Part shown: positions 32,815-42,027 of the stretch, one piece after another | Layout of the letters: each line of letters begins with the position of its first letter | Position numbering within the stretch: position 1 is the stretch's first letter | Origin: JADJGC01 sp964617645 | GTDB taxonomy: Bacteria; Zixibacteria; MSB-5A5; CAIYYT01 | Assembly (NCBI GenBank): GCA_964617645.1 | Contig: CAZTYE010000008.1 | Coordinates: 62,001-126,000, forward strand | DNA: 64,000 nucleotides | Direction of reading: 5' to 3' | Notes under the pieces: generated by a model | What the model was told of the DNA's origin: nothing | Databases searched by the model: none | What the model saw: only the letters and a program-made list of their open reading frames with translations | Made by a program: the position numbers and the translations under genes

Positions 32815-34128
32815 ATGCTGCGAAGATGGTTAGCGCCGATTTCATTAGTCGTCGCTCTGGCGATTTTCGCCGGTTGTAGCGAAGACTCAAACCCGGTCGC
32901 GCCGGGCAAACGGGCCAATGAATATGACGCCGAAATGGCGATCGCCTGGTTTGATCTGGCAATGACAGTTGTCAAGAACGAGAAGCTGTCGCCGCCGTTG
33001 GCGTCGCGACTTTACGGGTATACGGGAGTCACGCTCTATGAGGCCGTGGTCAATGGACTGCCGGCGAACAAATCGTTGGCCGGTCAACTGAATGAACTGA
33101 CAGCGATGCCGGAGTTTGGCAACGATCGCTATCACTGGCCGACAGTAGCCAATGCCGCGATCGCGACGATTCTGCGGAACATAATCGGCAACGGTTCGGC
33201 GGCAAGTATCAATGCGATCGAATCGATGGAAGCCGATAACAATGAAGAATTCCGCGCGCAAACCGATGACGCCACTTTCACGCGGTCAGTAGAGCGCGGC
33301 CAGTTGGTCGGACTGTCAATCGCCAACTGGGCGCGAAATGACGGCTTTCCGGAGTTGAACAATTGCGCCTATACGCCACCCGCCGGACCGGGGCGCTGGG
33401 TGCCAACGCCTCCGGCATTCGCGGCAGCGCTGCAGCCGTGCTGGGGGAGCCTCCGACCTTTTGTGCTCAGTTCGGGTGCGCAGTGTATGCCCGGCCCGCC
33501 ACCGACGTTCTCAGAGAACCCGACGTCTCCGTTTTATCAAGAGATGATGGAGGTCTACAACACCAGCGTGAATCTGACCGACGAACAATTAACCATCGCG
33601 CGCTTCTGGTCGGATGACCCGGTGCAAACGGCGACACCGCCGGGGCACTCGATTTCGATTCTCAATCAAGTCCTGGCGCTTGAAGATGCCGATCTGGGAC
33701 TGGCTGCCGAAGCGTACGCCAAAGTTGGCATTGCTGTCGCCGACGCCTTTATTGCCTGCTGGAGAACGAAATTCGAATACAATCTGCTCCGTCCGGTTTC
33801 ATGCATCCGCGACTTGGTGGATGAGAATTGGCTTTCGACGCTGACTACACCGCCGTTTCCGGAATACACGTCGGGGCATTCGGTACAATCCGGCGCTGTG
33901 GCGCAAGTGCTGACCGATATGTTCGGCACGAATTACGCTTTCGTCGATCATACCCACGATGGACGCGGTTTCGCTCCGCGGTCGTTCGCGTCCTTCGACG
34001 CATTCGCTACTGAAGCGGCGATTTCGCGACTCTACGGCGGGATTCACTTCCGCACTGCAATTGATGTCGGAGTGGAACAAGGCGAATGCATCGGCGATGC
34101 GGTAAACGCTCTGGAGTTCAGGCAGTAA
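32815..34128 (+). CDS. vanadium-haloperoxidase/PAP2-superfamily lipoprotein
   Basis: The product has about 437 residues, starting at ATG 32815 after AAGGAGAT. The lipobox is LAIFAGC. The three metal-binding motifs of the superfamily are visible: KFEYNLLRP (KxxxxxxRP), EYTSGHSVQSG in place of PSGH, and RLYGGIHFRTAIDVG (RxxxxHxxxxxxG-like). These coordinate vanadate or phosphate. The enzyme would sit outside the inner membrane and act either as haloperoxidase or as acid phosphatase; sequence alone cannot decide. It converges on the GxDxY-repeat gene, with a terminator hairpin between. Confidence 0.85.
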   Translation: MLRRWLAPISLVVALAIFAGCSEDSNPVAPGKRANEYDAEMAIAWFDLAMTVVKNEKLSPPLASRLYGYTGVTLYEAVVNGLPANKSLAGQLNELTAMPEFGNDRYHWPTVANAAIATILRNIIGNGSAASINAIESMEADNNEEFRAQTDDATFTRSVERGQLVGLSIANWARNDGFPELNNCAYTPPAGPGRWVPTPPAFAAALQPCWGSLRPFVLSSGAQCMPGPPPTFSENPTSPFYQEMMEVYNTSVNLTDEQLTIARFWSDDPVQTATPPGHSISILNQVLALEDADLGLAAEAYAKVGIAVADAFIACWRTKFEYNLLRPVSCIRDLVDENWLSTLTTPPFPEYTSGHSVQSGAVAQVLTDMFGTNYAFVDHTHDGRGFAPRSFASFDAFATEAAISRLYGGIHFRTAIDVGVEQGECIGDAVNALEFRQ

Positions 34129-34173
34129 CCGCAACAGGCAACACCAGCTCCGAGCAGAGAAGTCTCCCTAAGT

Positions 34174-34204
34174 GGGCAGATCGCAAGATCTGCCCCTTTC
34201 ATTT
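34174..34204. terminator. terminator between converging genes
   Basis: A perfect 9-bp stem GGGCAGATC / GATCTGCCC with a GCAA loop is followed by CTTTCATTT. It serves the haloperoxidase gene and overlaps the stop of the opposing gene. Confidence 0.7.
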
Positions 34205-36334
34205 CAGGTATCTCGGGAATGCAAGGAGATCGTCTACGCGACCCGAATCAGCATCGATACCGATTCCGTAGTTGTTGAACCCGAATCTCTCTGCGCCGCG
34301 CGACGGCCGGTACCACGTCAGGTTATCACCGCAGCCACTGCGTGCAGTCGTTGTCTTTGTCGAATCAACGAAATCGAGATAACGATCCGCGCCGCCGACG
34401 TCAAACAAGAGCGCATAGGACTGAGCGTACCACGTGAACGGCGCCGTCGGACGCGGCGTTTTGAAATCCTCGCGGAATGTGGCTTCACCGAACCCGTCGC
34501 TGCCGACATTGAGCTGATAATCGTCATCGCCGCCAAAATCAAAGAAGAGCGAGTTCGAGCGAATCTGTGCACAGGCAATCGAGATGATTTTTGCCATATA
34601 ACTGTCGTTGCCCTGCCAATCGACCAGAAGCGTCACGGCAAAATCCCAGCCAAAGGACAAGGCCGCGCCGGCCGTTTCGAAAAGCTCGTGTCGGTCATCA
34701 CCGGCTTCATCGAATAGCGCGCCGATGCAGAAATGCGCTCCGGAGGCCTGCGTGAAGTAGCAACTACGGTAAACGTCATTGCCGACGCCATCGTAGAGAA
34801 TGCCGATTCCGAACCAATAACCGCAGCCGAGAGTCCAGTTGCCGGAGTAGTATTCGTCGTTCCCGTAACAGTCCAAAAGCACGCCCATGCCACCGGCCCA
34901 ACTGTGACCGTCGGAACCGTCACCGCGTCGACCGCCGCCCCATCCCTGCGCATTATTGCCGTTGATTATCATCTGCGAATGGTAGTCGCCCCGATTAAAT
35001 ACGCTGGCATACGGCTCGGCTGTGTATTTGTCGTCTCCGAGATTGTCGGCGAGTATGCCAATCCCGCCGCCGACGCATCCGGCGCCCTGACCGTCGCCGG
35101 CCAAGTAATATTGGTCGTCGCCGCTGCGTTCGATCAACATCCCGACGCCGAAGTAGCCACAACCTTGCCCCGAAACTTGCAGGCGATAGTCGTCTTTGCC
35201 GTCAAAATCGGCGAGTAGTCCCGTACCGAAGATTCCTAATCCTTGTGCAAGGTGCTCGCTTCGATACGAATCATCACCGGCGGCATCGATCAGCAGCCCC
35301 AGACCGCATATTCCCGAACCGAAACTGCGACTTGTGAGGCTGTCGCCGTAGATGTCGTTCCCGGCAAGGTCGACGATGACGCTGAACGGCAACCGCACGC
35401 GTGATCCGGCGCCGGACAAATAAACATCGTGACCGCCGAGGTCGAGAATGAGCAGATTTTCATCTCCGCCCCACGTTTGCTTTGAATCGTCGCCGATGCG
35501 GATTCTGCCAAGCGGAGTCGGAAATTCAATCAGTCCAAACCGGCGAGTGTTGCGCAACGAACCGACACGCTTGACAAGCAGGTCCGTAGCCGCAATCATC
35601 TTGAAGTGAGCATACACCAGCGACTGCCAGTCGAGGTTACCGGCACAGTCATCCAATTCCGGGTAGTACTTTTGTCCGTCGCTCTGGGTGGCGTCGAGAT
35701 CGTCAATGCGATGAATGGCGGTGATTGTCACCGGACTGACGTTGCGAAAGGCAAGCTGGTGGAAGCGGTAGGCCTCACTGAGATTCATGATCCACTCGAT
35801 GAGTTGATTGCGCGCCTGAACAGGCAGGAGAGAGTCGGCGCGGGCAATGCCGGCAAATAGTCGTTCGTCGCGAGCAGCCGCACCGAAGGCACGCAGAGTT
35901 AGACTTTGACCACAAACCTCATACAAGTGCGATATTGCCTGAGTCAGCGATACTCCTGCAAGTGATGCCGTATCGACCAGATTCGCCGAGAAATTGCGGA
36001 ATCCTCCGATCTTTCGCTCCCAGGCGAGGTGATAGGTCAGTTGATAGAGAGCTGAGTGCTGTTGGTTGGCAAAGGTACTATCCTGCATGTACTGAACGAA
36101 CGCGGCCTTCATCGATTGACAGTAGTCATAGACGCGTAGCGGTTCGGAAAACAAGTCGTCGAACGCCGGTAGCTTATATGGTATTTCGAAGGGATAGCGA
36201 TTCCAGTATCCCTTTGGCCGGTAGCCGAGATCGGTGCGCGACTTGCCGACGGCGGCGAGGGCGTCGTCAAGCATGTCGGCCTGAGTGGCTTGCAAAGCGA
36301 GGAAAGCTATCAGCACGACAACCAGTAATTTCAT
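34199..36334 (-). CDS. secreted protein with tandem GxDxY repeats
   Basis: The product has about 711 residues, starting at ATG 36334 (GAGGTGAAG upstream), with signal peptide KLLVVVLIAFLALQATQA. Residues 25-280 are a helical domain. From about 290 to the end there are about eleven copies of a unit centred on D-x-x-G-x-D-x-Y, for example VIVDLAGNDIY, LLIDAAGDDSY, LLADFDGKDDY, MLIERSGDDQY, ILADNLGDDKY, VLLDCYGNDEY, ILYDGVGNDVY, LFFDFGGDDDY. Gly-rich loops such as GxGxxGxG lie between. The spacing suggests a right-handed beta-solenoid with acidic, possibly calcium-binding turns. No known domain name fits with certainty. The gene stands alone. Confidence 0.75.
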   Translation of the reverse strand: MKLLVVVLIAFLALQATQADMLDDALAAVGKSRTDLGYRPKGYWNRYPFEIPYKLPAFDDLFSEPLRVYDYCQSMKAAFVQYMQDSTFANQQHSALYQLTYHLAWERKIGGFRNFSANLVDTASLAGVSLTQAISHLYEVCGQSLTLRAFGAAARDERLFAGIARADSLLPVQARNQLIEWIMNLSEAYRFHQLAFRNVSPVTITAIHRIDDLDATQSDGQKYYPELDDCAGNLDWQSLVYAHFKMIAATDLLVKRVGSLRNTRRFGLIEFPTPLGRIRIGDDSKQTWGGDENLLILDLGGHDVYLSGAGSRVRLPFSVIVDLAGNDIYGDSLTSRSFGSGICGLGLLIDAAGDDSYRSEHLAQGLGIFGTGLLADFDGKDDYRLQVSGQGCGYFGVGMLIERSGDDQYYLAGDGQGAGCVGGGIGILADNLGDDKYTAEPYASVFNRGDYHSQMIINGNNAQGWGGGRRGDGSDGHSWAGGMGVLLDCYGNDEYYSGNWTLGCGYWFGIGILYDGVGNDVYRSCYFTQASGAHFCIGALFDEAGDDRHELFETAGAALSFGWDFAVTLLVDWQGNDSYMAKIISIACAQIRSNSLFFDFGGDDDYQLNVGSDGFGEATFREDFKTPRPTAPFTWYAQSYALLFDVGGADRYLDFVDSTKTTTARSGCGDNLTWYRPSRGAERFGFNNYGIGIDADSGRVDDLLAFPRYLK

Positions 36335-36455
36335 CTTCACCTCTGGTATAGCCTCAATCTCTATTGGCAGTTGGCGCCATGTTATCGCGATTAAAACGCG
36401 AGCGCAAGAAAATGGGAGTTGAAACATCTGGCGCGTCAGCTTATCATGCGCCGCG

Positions 36456-36872
36456 ATGGCAAGTGTGAGCATGAGTTTCCGCGTACGATTGCACGATACG
36501 GACGCCGCCGGGCTGCTGTTTTTCGCGCGGCAGTTGTACTTCTGCCACGACGTCTATGAGGAGCTCTTGCGGCGCATCGGCATGCCGATGGAGGAGCTAA
36601 TTGCCAAGGCCGACTTCTTCGTGCCGATCGTTCATGCTGAAGCGCAGTTCTTGCGCGCCGTCGATGTCGGGCAGCTACTAAACATCTCCGTCAATGTTGC
36701 TGCTCTGGGCATAAGCTCCTACACGCTGGGCTATGCAATCTACGATGAACACGGAGAACAAGTTGGCACCGGAAAGACCGTGCATGTCACGGTTAGCCGG
36801 GACGAGCGCAAGAAAATACGATTACCGGCAGAGTTGCGCTCGGCCCTGGCGAATCTTCGCGACACTGATTAG
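36456..36872 (+). CDS. menI: hotdog-fold thioesterase, probable DHNA-CoA thioesterase (MenI-like)
   Basis: The 138-residue hotdog-fold protein has the 4-hydroxybenzoyl-CoA thioesterase signature: VRLHDTDAAGLLFFARQLYFCHDVYEELL, with the catalytic Asp in the DTDAAG turn. Such enzymes hydrolyse aromatic acyl-CoAs. The gene converges on menE and overlaps its end by four bases, and all other classical menaquinone genes follow, so removal of CoA from 1,4-dihydroxy-2-naphthoyl-CoA is the natural role. A general acyl-CoA thioesterase cannot be excluded. A second ATG at 36471 is possible. Confidence 0.75.
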   Translation: MASVSMSFRVRLHDTDAAGLLFFARQLYFCHDVYEELLRRIGMPMEELIAKADFFVPIVHAEAQFLRAVDVGQLLNISVNVAALGISSYTLGYAIYDEHGEQVGTGKTVHVTVSRDERKKIRLPAELRSALANLRDTD

Positions 36873-38350
36873 TCCGCCTGTTTGCCCAGTATCGAATTCG
36901 ACAAATCGCGTAATTTCGCGTAATCGGTCTTGCCGAGAGCAGCCGTAGGTAAGCGATCAACGAGCATGGTCTTCTTGGGGACTTTGAACTTCGCCAGCCG
37001 CTCGTGCAAGTGCTCGGCCAGCTTGTCGAGATCGAGGCTCGAAGCGACTTCCGCCACGACGTACAGAATTGGGCGATAACCCCATTCGTCGTCGGGCTGC
37101 GAAACACAAGCACATCCCGCAACCCCAGGGAAAGAGAGCGCAACTTGCTCGATTTCCTGAGGGTAGATGTTCTCGCCGCCAGAGATGAACATCTGGTCTT
37201 TCCTACCAACGACTGAAAGGGATCCGGCAGCGCTGAGAGAACCAAGGTCACCCGTATCAAACCAGCCATCGCTGTCGAATCGGCTTTCCTTCTTATCGAT
37301 GTAGCCCATGAATCGCACAGCGCCGCGAACCCAAATCGAACCGACTGAGTCTGTCGGCAAGACTTTGCCGTCATCGCTTCTGATTTGAAGTTCGCGATAT
37401 GGCAGCAGTTTTCCCGATGACAAAAGTTCAGCGCCATCGGCGTTTATCGAGGTCGACGTAACCTGCGACGCCGCCTCGGTGAGTCCGTAACTGCAAACGA
37501 TCGGCGCTTGCCGCCGAATACAGGCATCCCGCAAGCGCGGCGGCAGAGGGGCGCCGCCGAGTAGTATCGCCGTCAGTGACTTCGGAAAACGCCGATCTCC
37601 CCGCGAACGTATCAGCCGATGCATCATTGCCGGGACCAACGAGAGATGAGTGATTGAACCGTCGTCGATGAGCGCATTGGCTTCATGCTCATCATAATGC
37701 TGACTGACATAGATTGATGCGCCGGCCAGCATGCACCGCCACACAATGCCGAGTCCGCCGACATGCGCCAGCGGCAGATTGAGTAGCCAACAAGAGTCGG
37801 AGCACAGTGGCAGATTCTGGTTCGAGCCCAGCGCGCTGTAATATAGATTACCGATCGTGAGAATGGCGCCTTTAGTGTGACCACTGCTGCCGGAGGTGAA
37901 GATTATAGCTCCGTGTCGGTCGGTATCAAGTTCCGTCGGCAATGCGTCCGTGGCGCCATGGATTAAGGGCCGCACGATCGCATCGAGTGACAGCACTCGG
38001 GATGGTGCAACATTCGGGAGTCCATCCGGACCTGAATTGGCGAGCACGGTTTCGATTCCCGCTGCGGCAATTTGCAGTTGCCGGTCGGACACGGTCAGGC
38101 GCAAGTTCAGCGGTACAGCAATGGCGCCGAGATGCCAAAGCGCAAGCAGGGCGACTACTTGCTCGATGCTGTTAACTGCAACAATGCCCACTCGCATGCT
38201 CCCGCCGATTCCAGCGGATCCCAGTCTCGCTCCGGCAGCGGCGACAAGCTGCCTGAGTTCGCTATAAGTAACTTGAGAATCTGCGGACTTTAGCGCGGCT
38301 CTCGAACCATGGATTTTGGCGGCGATATGCAGCGGAGATTCAATCAACAC
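36869..38350 (-). CDS. menE: o-succinylbenzoate-CoA ligase
   Basis: The 493-residue ANL-family acyl-CoA synthetase has AMP-binding motif IIFTSGSSGHTKGAI, CSYGLTEAASQV, DGWFDTGDLG, VGRKDQMFISGGENIYPQEIE and the C-terminal KFKVPKKTMLVDRLP...GKTDY with the catalytic lysine. In context it activates o-succinylbenzoate with CoA and ATP in menaquinone synthesis. GTG 38350 overlaps the end of menC by 11 bases. It is the last gene of the men operon on this strand. Confidence 0.92.
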   Translation of the reverse strand: MLIESPLHIAAKIHGSRAALKSADSQVTYSELRQLVAAAGARLGSAGIGGSMRVGIVAVNSIEQVVALLALWHLGAIAVPLNLRLTVSDRQLQIAAAGIETVLANSGPDGLPNVAPSRVLSLDAIVRPLIHGATDALPTELDTDRHGAIIFTSGSSGHTKGAILTIGNLYYSALGSNQNLPLCSDSCWLLNLPLAHVGGLGIVWRCMLAGASIYVSQHYDEHEANALIDDGSITHLSLVPAMMHRLIRSRGDRRFPKSLTAILLGGAPLPPRLRDACIRRQAPIVCSYGLTEAASQVTSTSINADGAELLSSGKLLPYRELQIRSDDGKVLPTDSVGSIWVRGAVRFMGYIDKKESRFDSDGWFDTGDLGSLSAAGSLSVVGRKDQMFISGGENIYPQEIEQVALSFPGVAGCACVSQPDDEWGYRPILYVVAEVASSLDLDKLAEHLHERLAKFKVPKKTMLVDRLPTAALGKTDYAKLRDLSNSILGKQAD

Positions 38351-39482
38351 GCACGATCTCTTTCAGATACCTCTCGCGCGCGTCATCACGCAGCCTGACT
38401 CCAAGCCCCGGCAGGTAACCGAGATCAAGCTGTCCGCCGACCGTTAGCGGACAGCGGTCAGTGAGCTGATCTTCGAGGATGGGCAACGTATCGAATCCAC
38501 ACGCCGCTTCGAGACGAAACGCCGAGGCGAGGCTGATTGCCGCGACCACGCCGATTCCGGTTTCGAGCGTCGAGGTAATCACTACGCGCACGCCGATGTT
38601 GTTAAGTGACTTCTGGAACTTCCGTGCTGCAAACCCGCCCATCGTCATCGGTTTAATGACGACATAGTCGATCAAACCGGATCCGGCAAGTGGTGGATCG
38701 ACCTGACTGTGCGGAGCCAGCGCGGCCATGACCGTCCTGACATTTTCGTCGACGGCGATCGGAACGTGACTGCGCTCTTTGATTTCGGCGAGAGAGTCAA
38801 AGGAAAAATCCCGGAGCGGCTCTTCAACGTACTCGATGTCACAATCGGAAATCGCCGTGAGAAATTCGGCAGCTTCCGCAATCGAAAACGCGCCATTAGC
38901 GTCCAGCCGAAGCACTGCATCCGGGCCGATCAATCGCCGCACGTGGCGAACAAAACCTACTTCGGCCCGCGACGATTCCAGACCGACTTTCACTTTGAAC
39001 GTTCGGAATCCCGCCGCAAGCTTGTGCTTGATCAGAGCTTCAAAGTTATCGCGATCACCGCCGATGACGGCGTTGCACGAGACTACGCGCGACCTTTGTG
39101 GGTTGAGTAACATCGAAATGGGGATACCCGCCGCCTGCGATGCGAGGTCGAAAATCACGGTCTCAAGCCCGAAGGCGACGGCGGCCGGCATCGGCGTCTT
39201 GGTCAGAAACGCATAGGTAGCATGCCACGCGGCCGGAATCGAGTCGGGAATATTGAAACTCCGAAGAGCCGGCAACAGGGCTTTGATGCGCGATTCTGAC
39301 TCCGAAAGGCTCTCGCGGCTGAATCCCTTGAGCGGAGCGATCTCGCCAATACCACAAAGACCTGAGTCGGTCGTGATCTCGATGATCAGTCCTTCCCGGG
39401 CCGTAAACTTACGATCGGCGGTCACAAACGGTGTGCGCATGGGAACTTTGTAGCGGGAGACTCTGATCAGTTTGATTCTCAT
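38340..39482 (-). CDS. menC: o-succinylbenzoate synthase
   Basis: The 380-residue enolase-superfamily enzyme shows the catalytic lysines in FKVKVG and VVIKP, metal ligands in RLDANGAF, VEEPL and AVDENVR, and the lid region at the N-terminus (GEIAPLKGFS). It dehydrates SHCHC to o-succinylbenzoate. ATG 39482 overlaps the menA stop (ATGA) and is preferred over an in-frame TTG at 39491. Some close relatives are dipeptide epimerases, but the operon settles the role. Confidence 0.9.
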   Translation of the reverse strand: MRIKLIRVSRYKVPMRTPFVTADRKFTAREGLIIEITTDSGLCGIGEIAPLKGFSRESLSESESRIKALLPALRSFNIPDSIPAAWHATYAFLTKTPMPAAVAFGLETVIFDLASQAAGIPISMLLNPQRSRVVSCNAVIGGDRDNFEALIKHKLAAGFRTFKVKVGLESSRAEVGFVRHVRRLIGPDAVLRLDANGAFSIAEAAEFLTAISDCDIEYVEEPLRDFSFDSLAEIKERSHVPIAVDENVRTVMAALAPHSQVDPPLAGSGLIDYVVIKPMTMGGFAARKFQKSLNNIGVRVVITSTLETGIGVVAAISLASAFRLEAACGFDTLPILEDQLTDRCPLTVGGQLDLGYLPGLGVRLRDDARERYLKEIVRVD

Positions 39483-40372
39483 AGCAGCCAACCAATCGAG
39501 AAGAGAAATCCGTAAAGCGCCAGAAGCTGTCCGGTTCGCGCCAGCGTCTGATTCAGGACAACACCTTCCTGGACAGCGAGCGAACGGATCAAAACTAACA
39601 CCATTGGCAACGCCAGCAGGGCGAGCAATGAGCCAACGTGTTTGCCGGTCAACATATACTGCACAACCGGCACAGCAAATGCGGCGAGAGTCACGACGGC
39701 ATACTCGGCTACGGAGAAACTACGGCCAAAACGCACGGCGAGCGTGCGCTTGCCGGCTCGTCGATCGGTCTCGAGGTCGCGCGTGTTATTCACCACGAGT
39801 ATCGCCACAGAGAGCAGCCCCGGAGCTATTCCCATGAGGATTGCAGCTCGAGTCACTTCCTGTGCGATTACAAAGTATGTCCCCCCGACAGCGACCGGAC
39901 CGAAAAAGGCGAGCACGAAGATGTCGCCGAGCCCGTTGTATCCAAGCGGAAATGGTCCGCCGGTATAAAGGATGCCAAAGAGAATCGACGATAATCCGAT
40001 ACCGACGATCGGCCATCCGCCACGATAAACCAGATATATGCCGACGAGGAATGCAGCGCCAAAGGCGAAAAACGTCGCTCGTTTCATCTGTTGCGGTGTA
40101 ACCAGACCAGACTGGGTCATCCGCAGTGGTCCAAGCCGGTGCTCGTTGTCAACGGCTTGCTTGTGATCAAAGAAATCGTTGGCGAAGTTAGTTCCGACTT
40201 GAATAAACAACGCCCCGATGAGCGCAGCCAATAGCGATGGCCAGTGCAAGAACCCGTCGGCATAAGCTATCGCCGCCCCGATGATCACCGGCGTAACCGC
40301 TGCCGGCAGAGTTTTCGGCCGGGCAGCGAGAGTCCAAATTCTCAGCGGGGAGAGTGCCGGCGCGGCGTTCAT
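39479..40372 (-). CDS. menA: 1,4-dihydroxy-2-naphthoate polyprenyltransferase
   Basis: The 297-residue integral membrane prenyltransferase of the UbiA family has eight or nine helices. The first Asp-rich motif appears as NFANDFFDHKQAVD and the second as VNNTRDLETDRRAGKRTLAVRFG. It attaches the polyprenyl chain to DHNA in the membrane, giving demethylmenaquinone. ATG 40372 follows GCGGAGAT, eight bases after the menB stop. RPKTLPAAVTPVIIGAA at the N-terminus is typical of MenA. Confidence 0.93.
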   Translation of the reverse strand: MNAAPALSPLRIWTLAARPKTLPAAVTPVIIGAAIAYADGFLHWPSLLAALIGALFIQVGTNFANDFFDHKQAVDNEHRLGPLRMTQSGLVTPQQMKRATFFAFGAAFLVGIYLVYRGGWPIVGIGLSSILFGILYTGGPFPLGYNGLGDIFVLAFFGPVAVGGTYFVIAQEVTRAAILMGIAPGLLSVAILVVNNTRDLETDRRAGKRTLAVRFGRSFSVAEYAVVTLAAFAVPVVQYMLTGKHVGSLLALLALPMVLVLIRSLAVQEGVVLNQTLARTGQLLALYGFLFSIGWLL

Positions 40373-40380
40373 ATCTCCGC

Positions 40381-41205
40381 TCACGGATTCCGTTTGAATT
40401 TTGTGAAGTTCGGCGCACGCTTCTCGACAAAAGCATTCCGGCCTTCCTGTGCTTCTTCGGTCATGTAGTACATCATTGTCGCGTTGCCGGCTAGTTCCTG
40501 GAGGCCGGCCTGGCCGTCGCAATCGGCGTTGAGAGCCGCTTTGAGGCAGCGAAGCGCCAGCGGAGAATGACCCAGAATTTCGCGACACCACTTGATGGTC
40601 TCTTCCTCGAGTCGATCATACGGCACGACACAATTGACGAGACCCATCTCGAGCGCTTGCCGGGCGTCGTATTGCCGACACAGGAACCAGATTTCGCGCG
40701 CCTTCTTCTGCCCGACGATTCGCGCGAGATAAGAAGAGCCGTAACCGCCGTCGAAGGATCCAACTTTGGGACCGGTCTGCCCGAAACGCGCATTGTCGGC
40801 GGCGATGGTGAGATCGCACATCACGTGGAGCACGTGCCCGCCGCCGATGGCGTACCCGGCCACCATGGCAATCACCGGTTTCGGCAAGGTGCGAATTTGC
40901 CGCTGCAAGTCGAGTACGTTGAGGCGGTGCACCCCGCGATCATCTTTGTAGCCGGAGTCGCCGCGAATTTTCTGATCGCCGCCGGAGCAAAACGCATCCT
41001 TGCCTTTACCGCAGAGAATCACTACTCCGACTTCGGAATCATCGCGCGCGTCGGCAAAAGCGGCCGACATTTCCTTGACTGTCAATGGTCGAAACGCGTT
41101 CCGGCGCTCGGGGCGATTGATCGTGATCTTGGCGATACCTTCCGCCTTGTGATACTCGATATCGGTAAACTCGCCGGCCGGCTTCCATGTGATCGAATTC
41201 GTCAT
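40381..41205 (-). CDS. menB: 1,4-dihydroxy-2-naphthoyl-CoA synthase
   Basis: The 274-residue crotonase-family enzyme is a close MenB match: ITINRPERRNAFRPLTVKEM, FCSGGDQKIRGDSGY, AMVAGYAIGGGHVLHVMCDL with the oxyanion hole, FGQTGPKVGSFDGGYGSSYLAR, and ATMMYYMTEEAQEGRNAFVEKR at the end. It closes the second ring of o-succinylbenzoyl-CoA. Its start overlaps the menH stop by four bases. Confidence 0.96.
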   Translation of the reverse strand: MTNSITWKPAGEFTDIEYHKAEGIAKITINRPERRNAFRPLTVKEMSAAFADARDDSEVGVVILCGKGKDAFCSGGDQKIRGDSGYKDDRGVHRLNVLDLQRQIRTLPKPVIAMVAGYAIGGGHVLHVMCDLTIAADNARFGQTGPKVGSFDGGYGSSYLARIVGQKKAREIWFLCRQYDARQALEMGLVNCVVPYDRLEEETIKWCREILGHSPLALRCLKAALNADCDGQAGLQELAGNATMMYYMTEEAQEGRNAFVEKRAPNFTKFKRNP

Positions 41206-42026
41206 TTGTGCTCCTCCTTGGACAACTCACGGTAAACCCGCTCATGCAGGAATCGCGTCACTGCAGTCTGGAAAGCCTGCGGCTGCTCGAGGTGCGTGTT
41301 GTGACCGGCATCGCCAATCATCTTCCACTCGGAAAGCGGTATCGCCTCCATCATCAAGCGATTCAGGCGCGAAAACTTGTGATCCAGGGCGCCGGTGATG
41401 AGCAAGGTCGGAAGTCTCAGTGTCTCCATCTCTTGCCACAAGTTCGGCTGGCGGCCGGTCGAAAGCCCCTGCAACGCCGCCGCAAGATCATCGGCGTTGT
41501 GGCAAGAGCGGGTCTTCTTGATCCGCGCGAGCTTTTCCGGATGACGATGTATCGACTCAAATAGTGGCGCGTCGTACCAGTCTTCGAGAAACGACTCGAC
41601 GCCCTGCACGCGCAGATGATAGGCGCGATCATCGTCCAACGCGATGCGCACCCGACGTTCATATTCGTCCTCGATACCCGGCCCACCGCTTTCGAGAATC
41701 AAACCGGCGAACCGCTCCTGATGCTTGATCGCGGCGTACAGCGCCAAACGGGCGCCCATCGAATAACCGATCAGCGTAGCCTGCTTACAATCATGCTCCT
41801 CGAGGAACCGAAGCAACGCCTTGGTGACCGACGCCATCGATATGCTTGCGGGTTTCATCTCCAACTCGTGGCCGCCGTGGCCGGGAAGATCCGGCGCCAG
41901 ACAGTAGTAATCGTCTGCGAGCGAGTGAATGACCTCTTCCCAATCGGCCCCGAGTCCCATGAATCCATGGAGAAACACCAACACCGGGCAATTGCGCCGG
42001 CCGCGCTTTAAGCAGTGCCAACTCAT
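41202..42026 (-). CDS. menH: SHCHC synthase, alpha/beta hydrolase
   Basis: The 274-residue alpha/beta hydrolase shows LVFLHGFMGLGADW at the oxyanion loop, PDLPGHGGH, the nucleophile elbow IGYSMGARLALYAA with Ser, and the late GDAGHNTHLEQP with His. MenH eliminates pyruvate from SEPHCHC to give SHCHC. It begins one base after the menD stop and overlaps menB. Confidence 0.9.
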   Translation of the reverse strand: MSWHCLKRGRRNCPVLVFLHGFMGLGADWEEVIHSLADDYYCLAPDLPGHGGHELEMKPASISMASVTKALLRFLEEHDCKQATLIGYSMGARLALYAAIKHQERFAGLILESGGPGIEDEYERRVRIALDDDRAYHLRVQGVESFLEDWYDAPLFESIHRHPEKLARIKKTRSCHNADDLAAALQGLSTGRQPNLWQEMETLRLPTLLITGALDHKFSRLNRLMMEAIPLSEWKMIGDAGHNTHLEQPQAFQTAVTRFLHERVYRELSKEEHK

Positions 42027-42027
42027 C

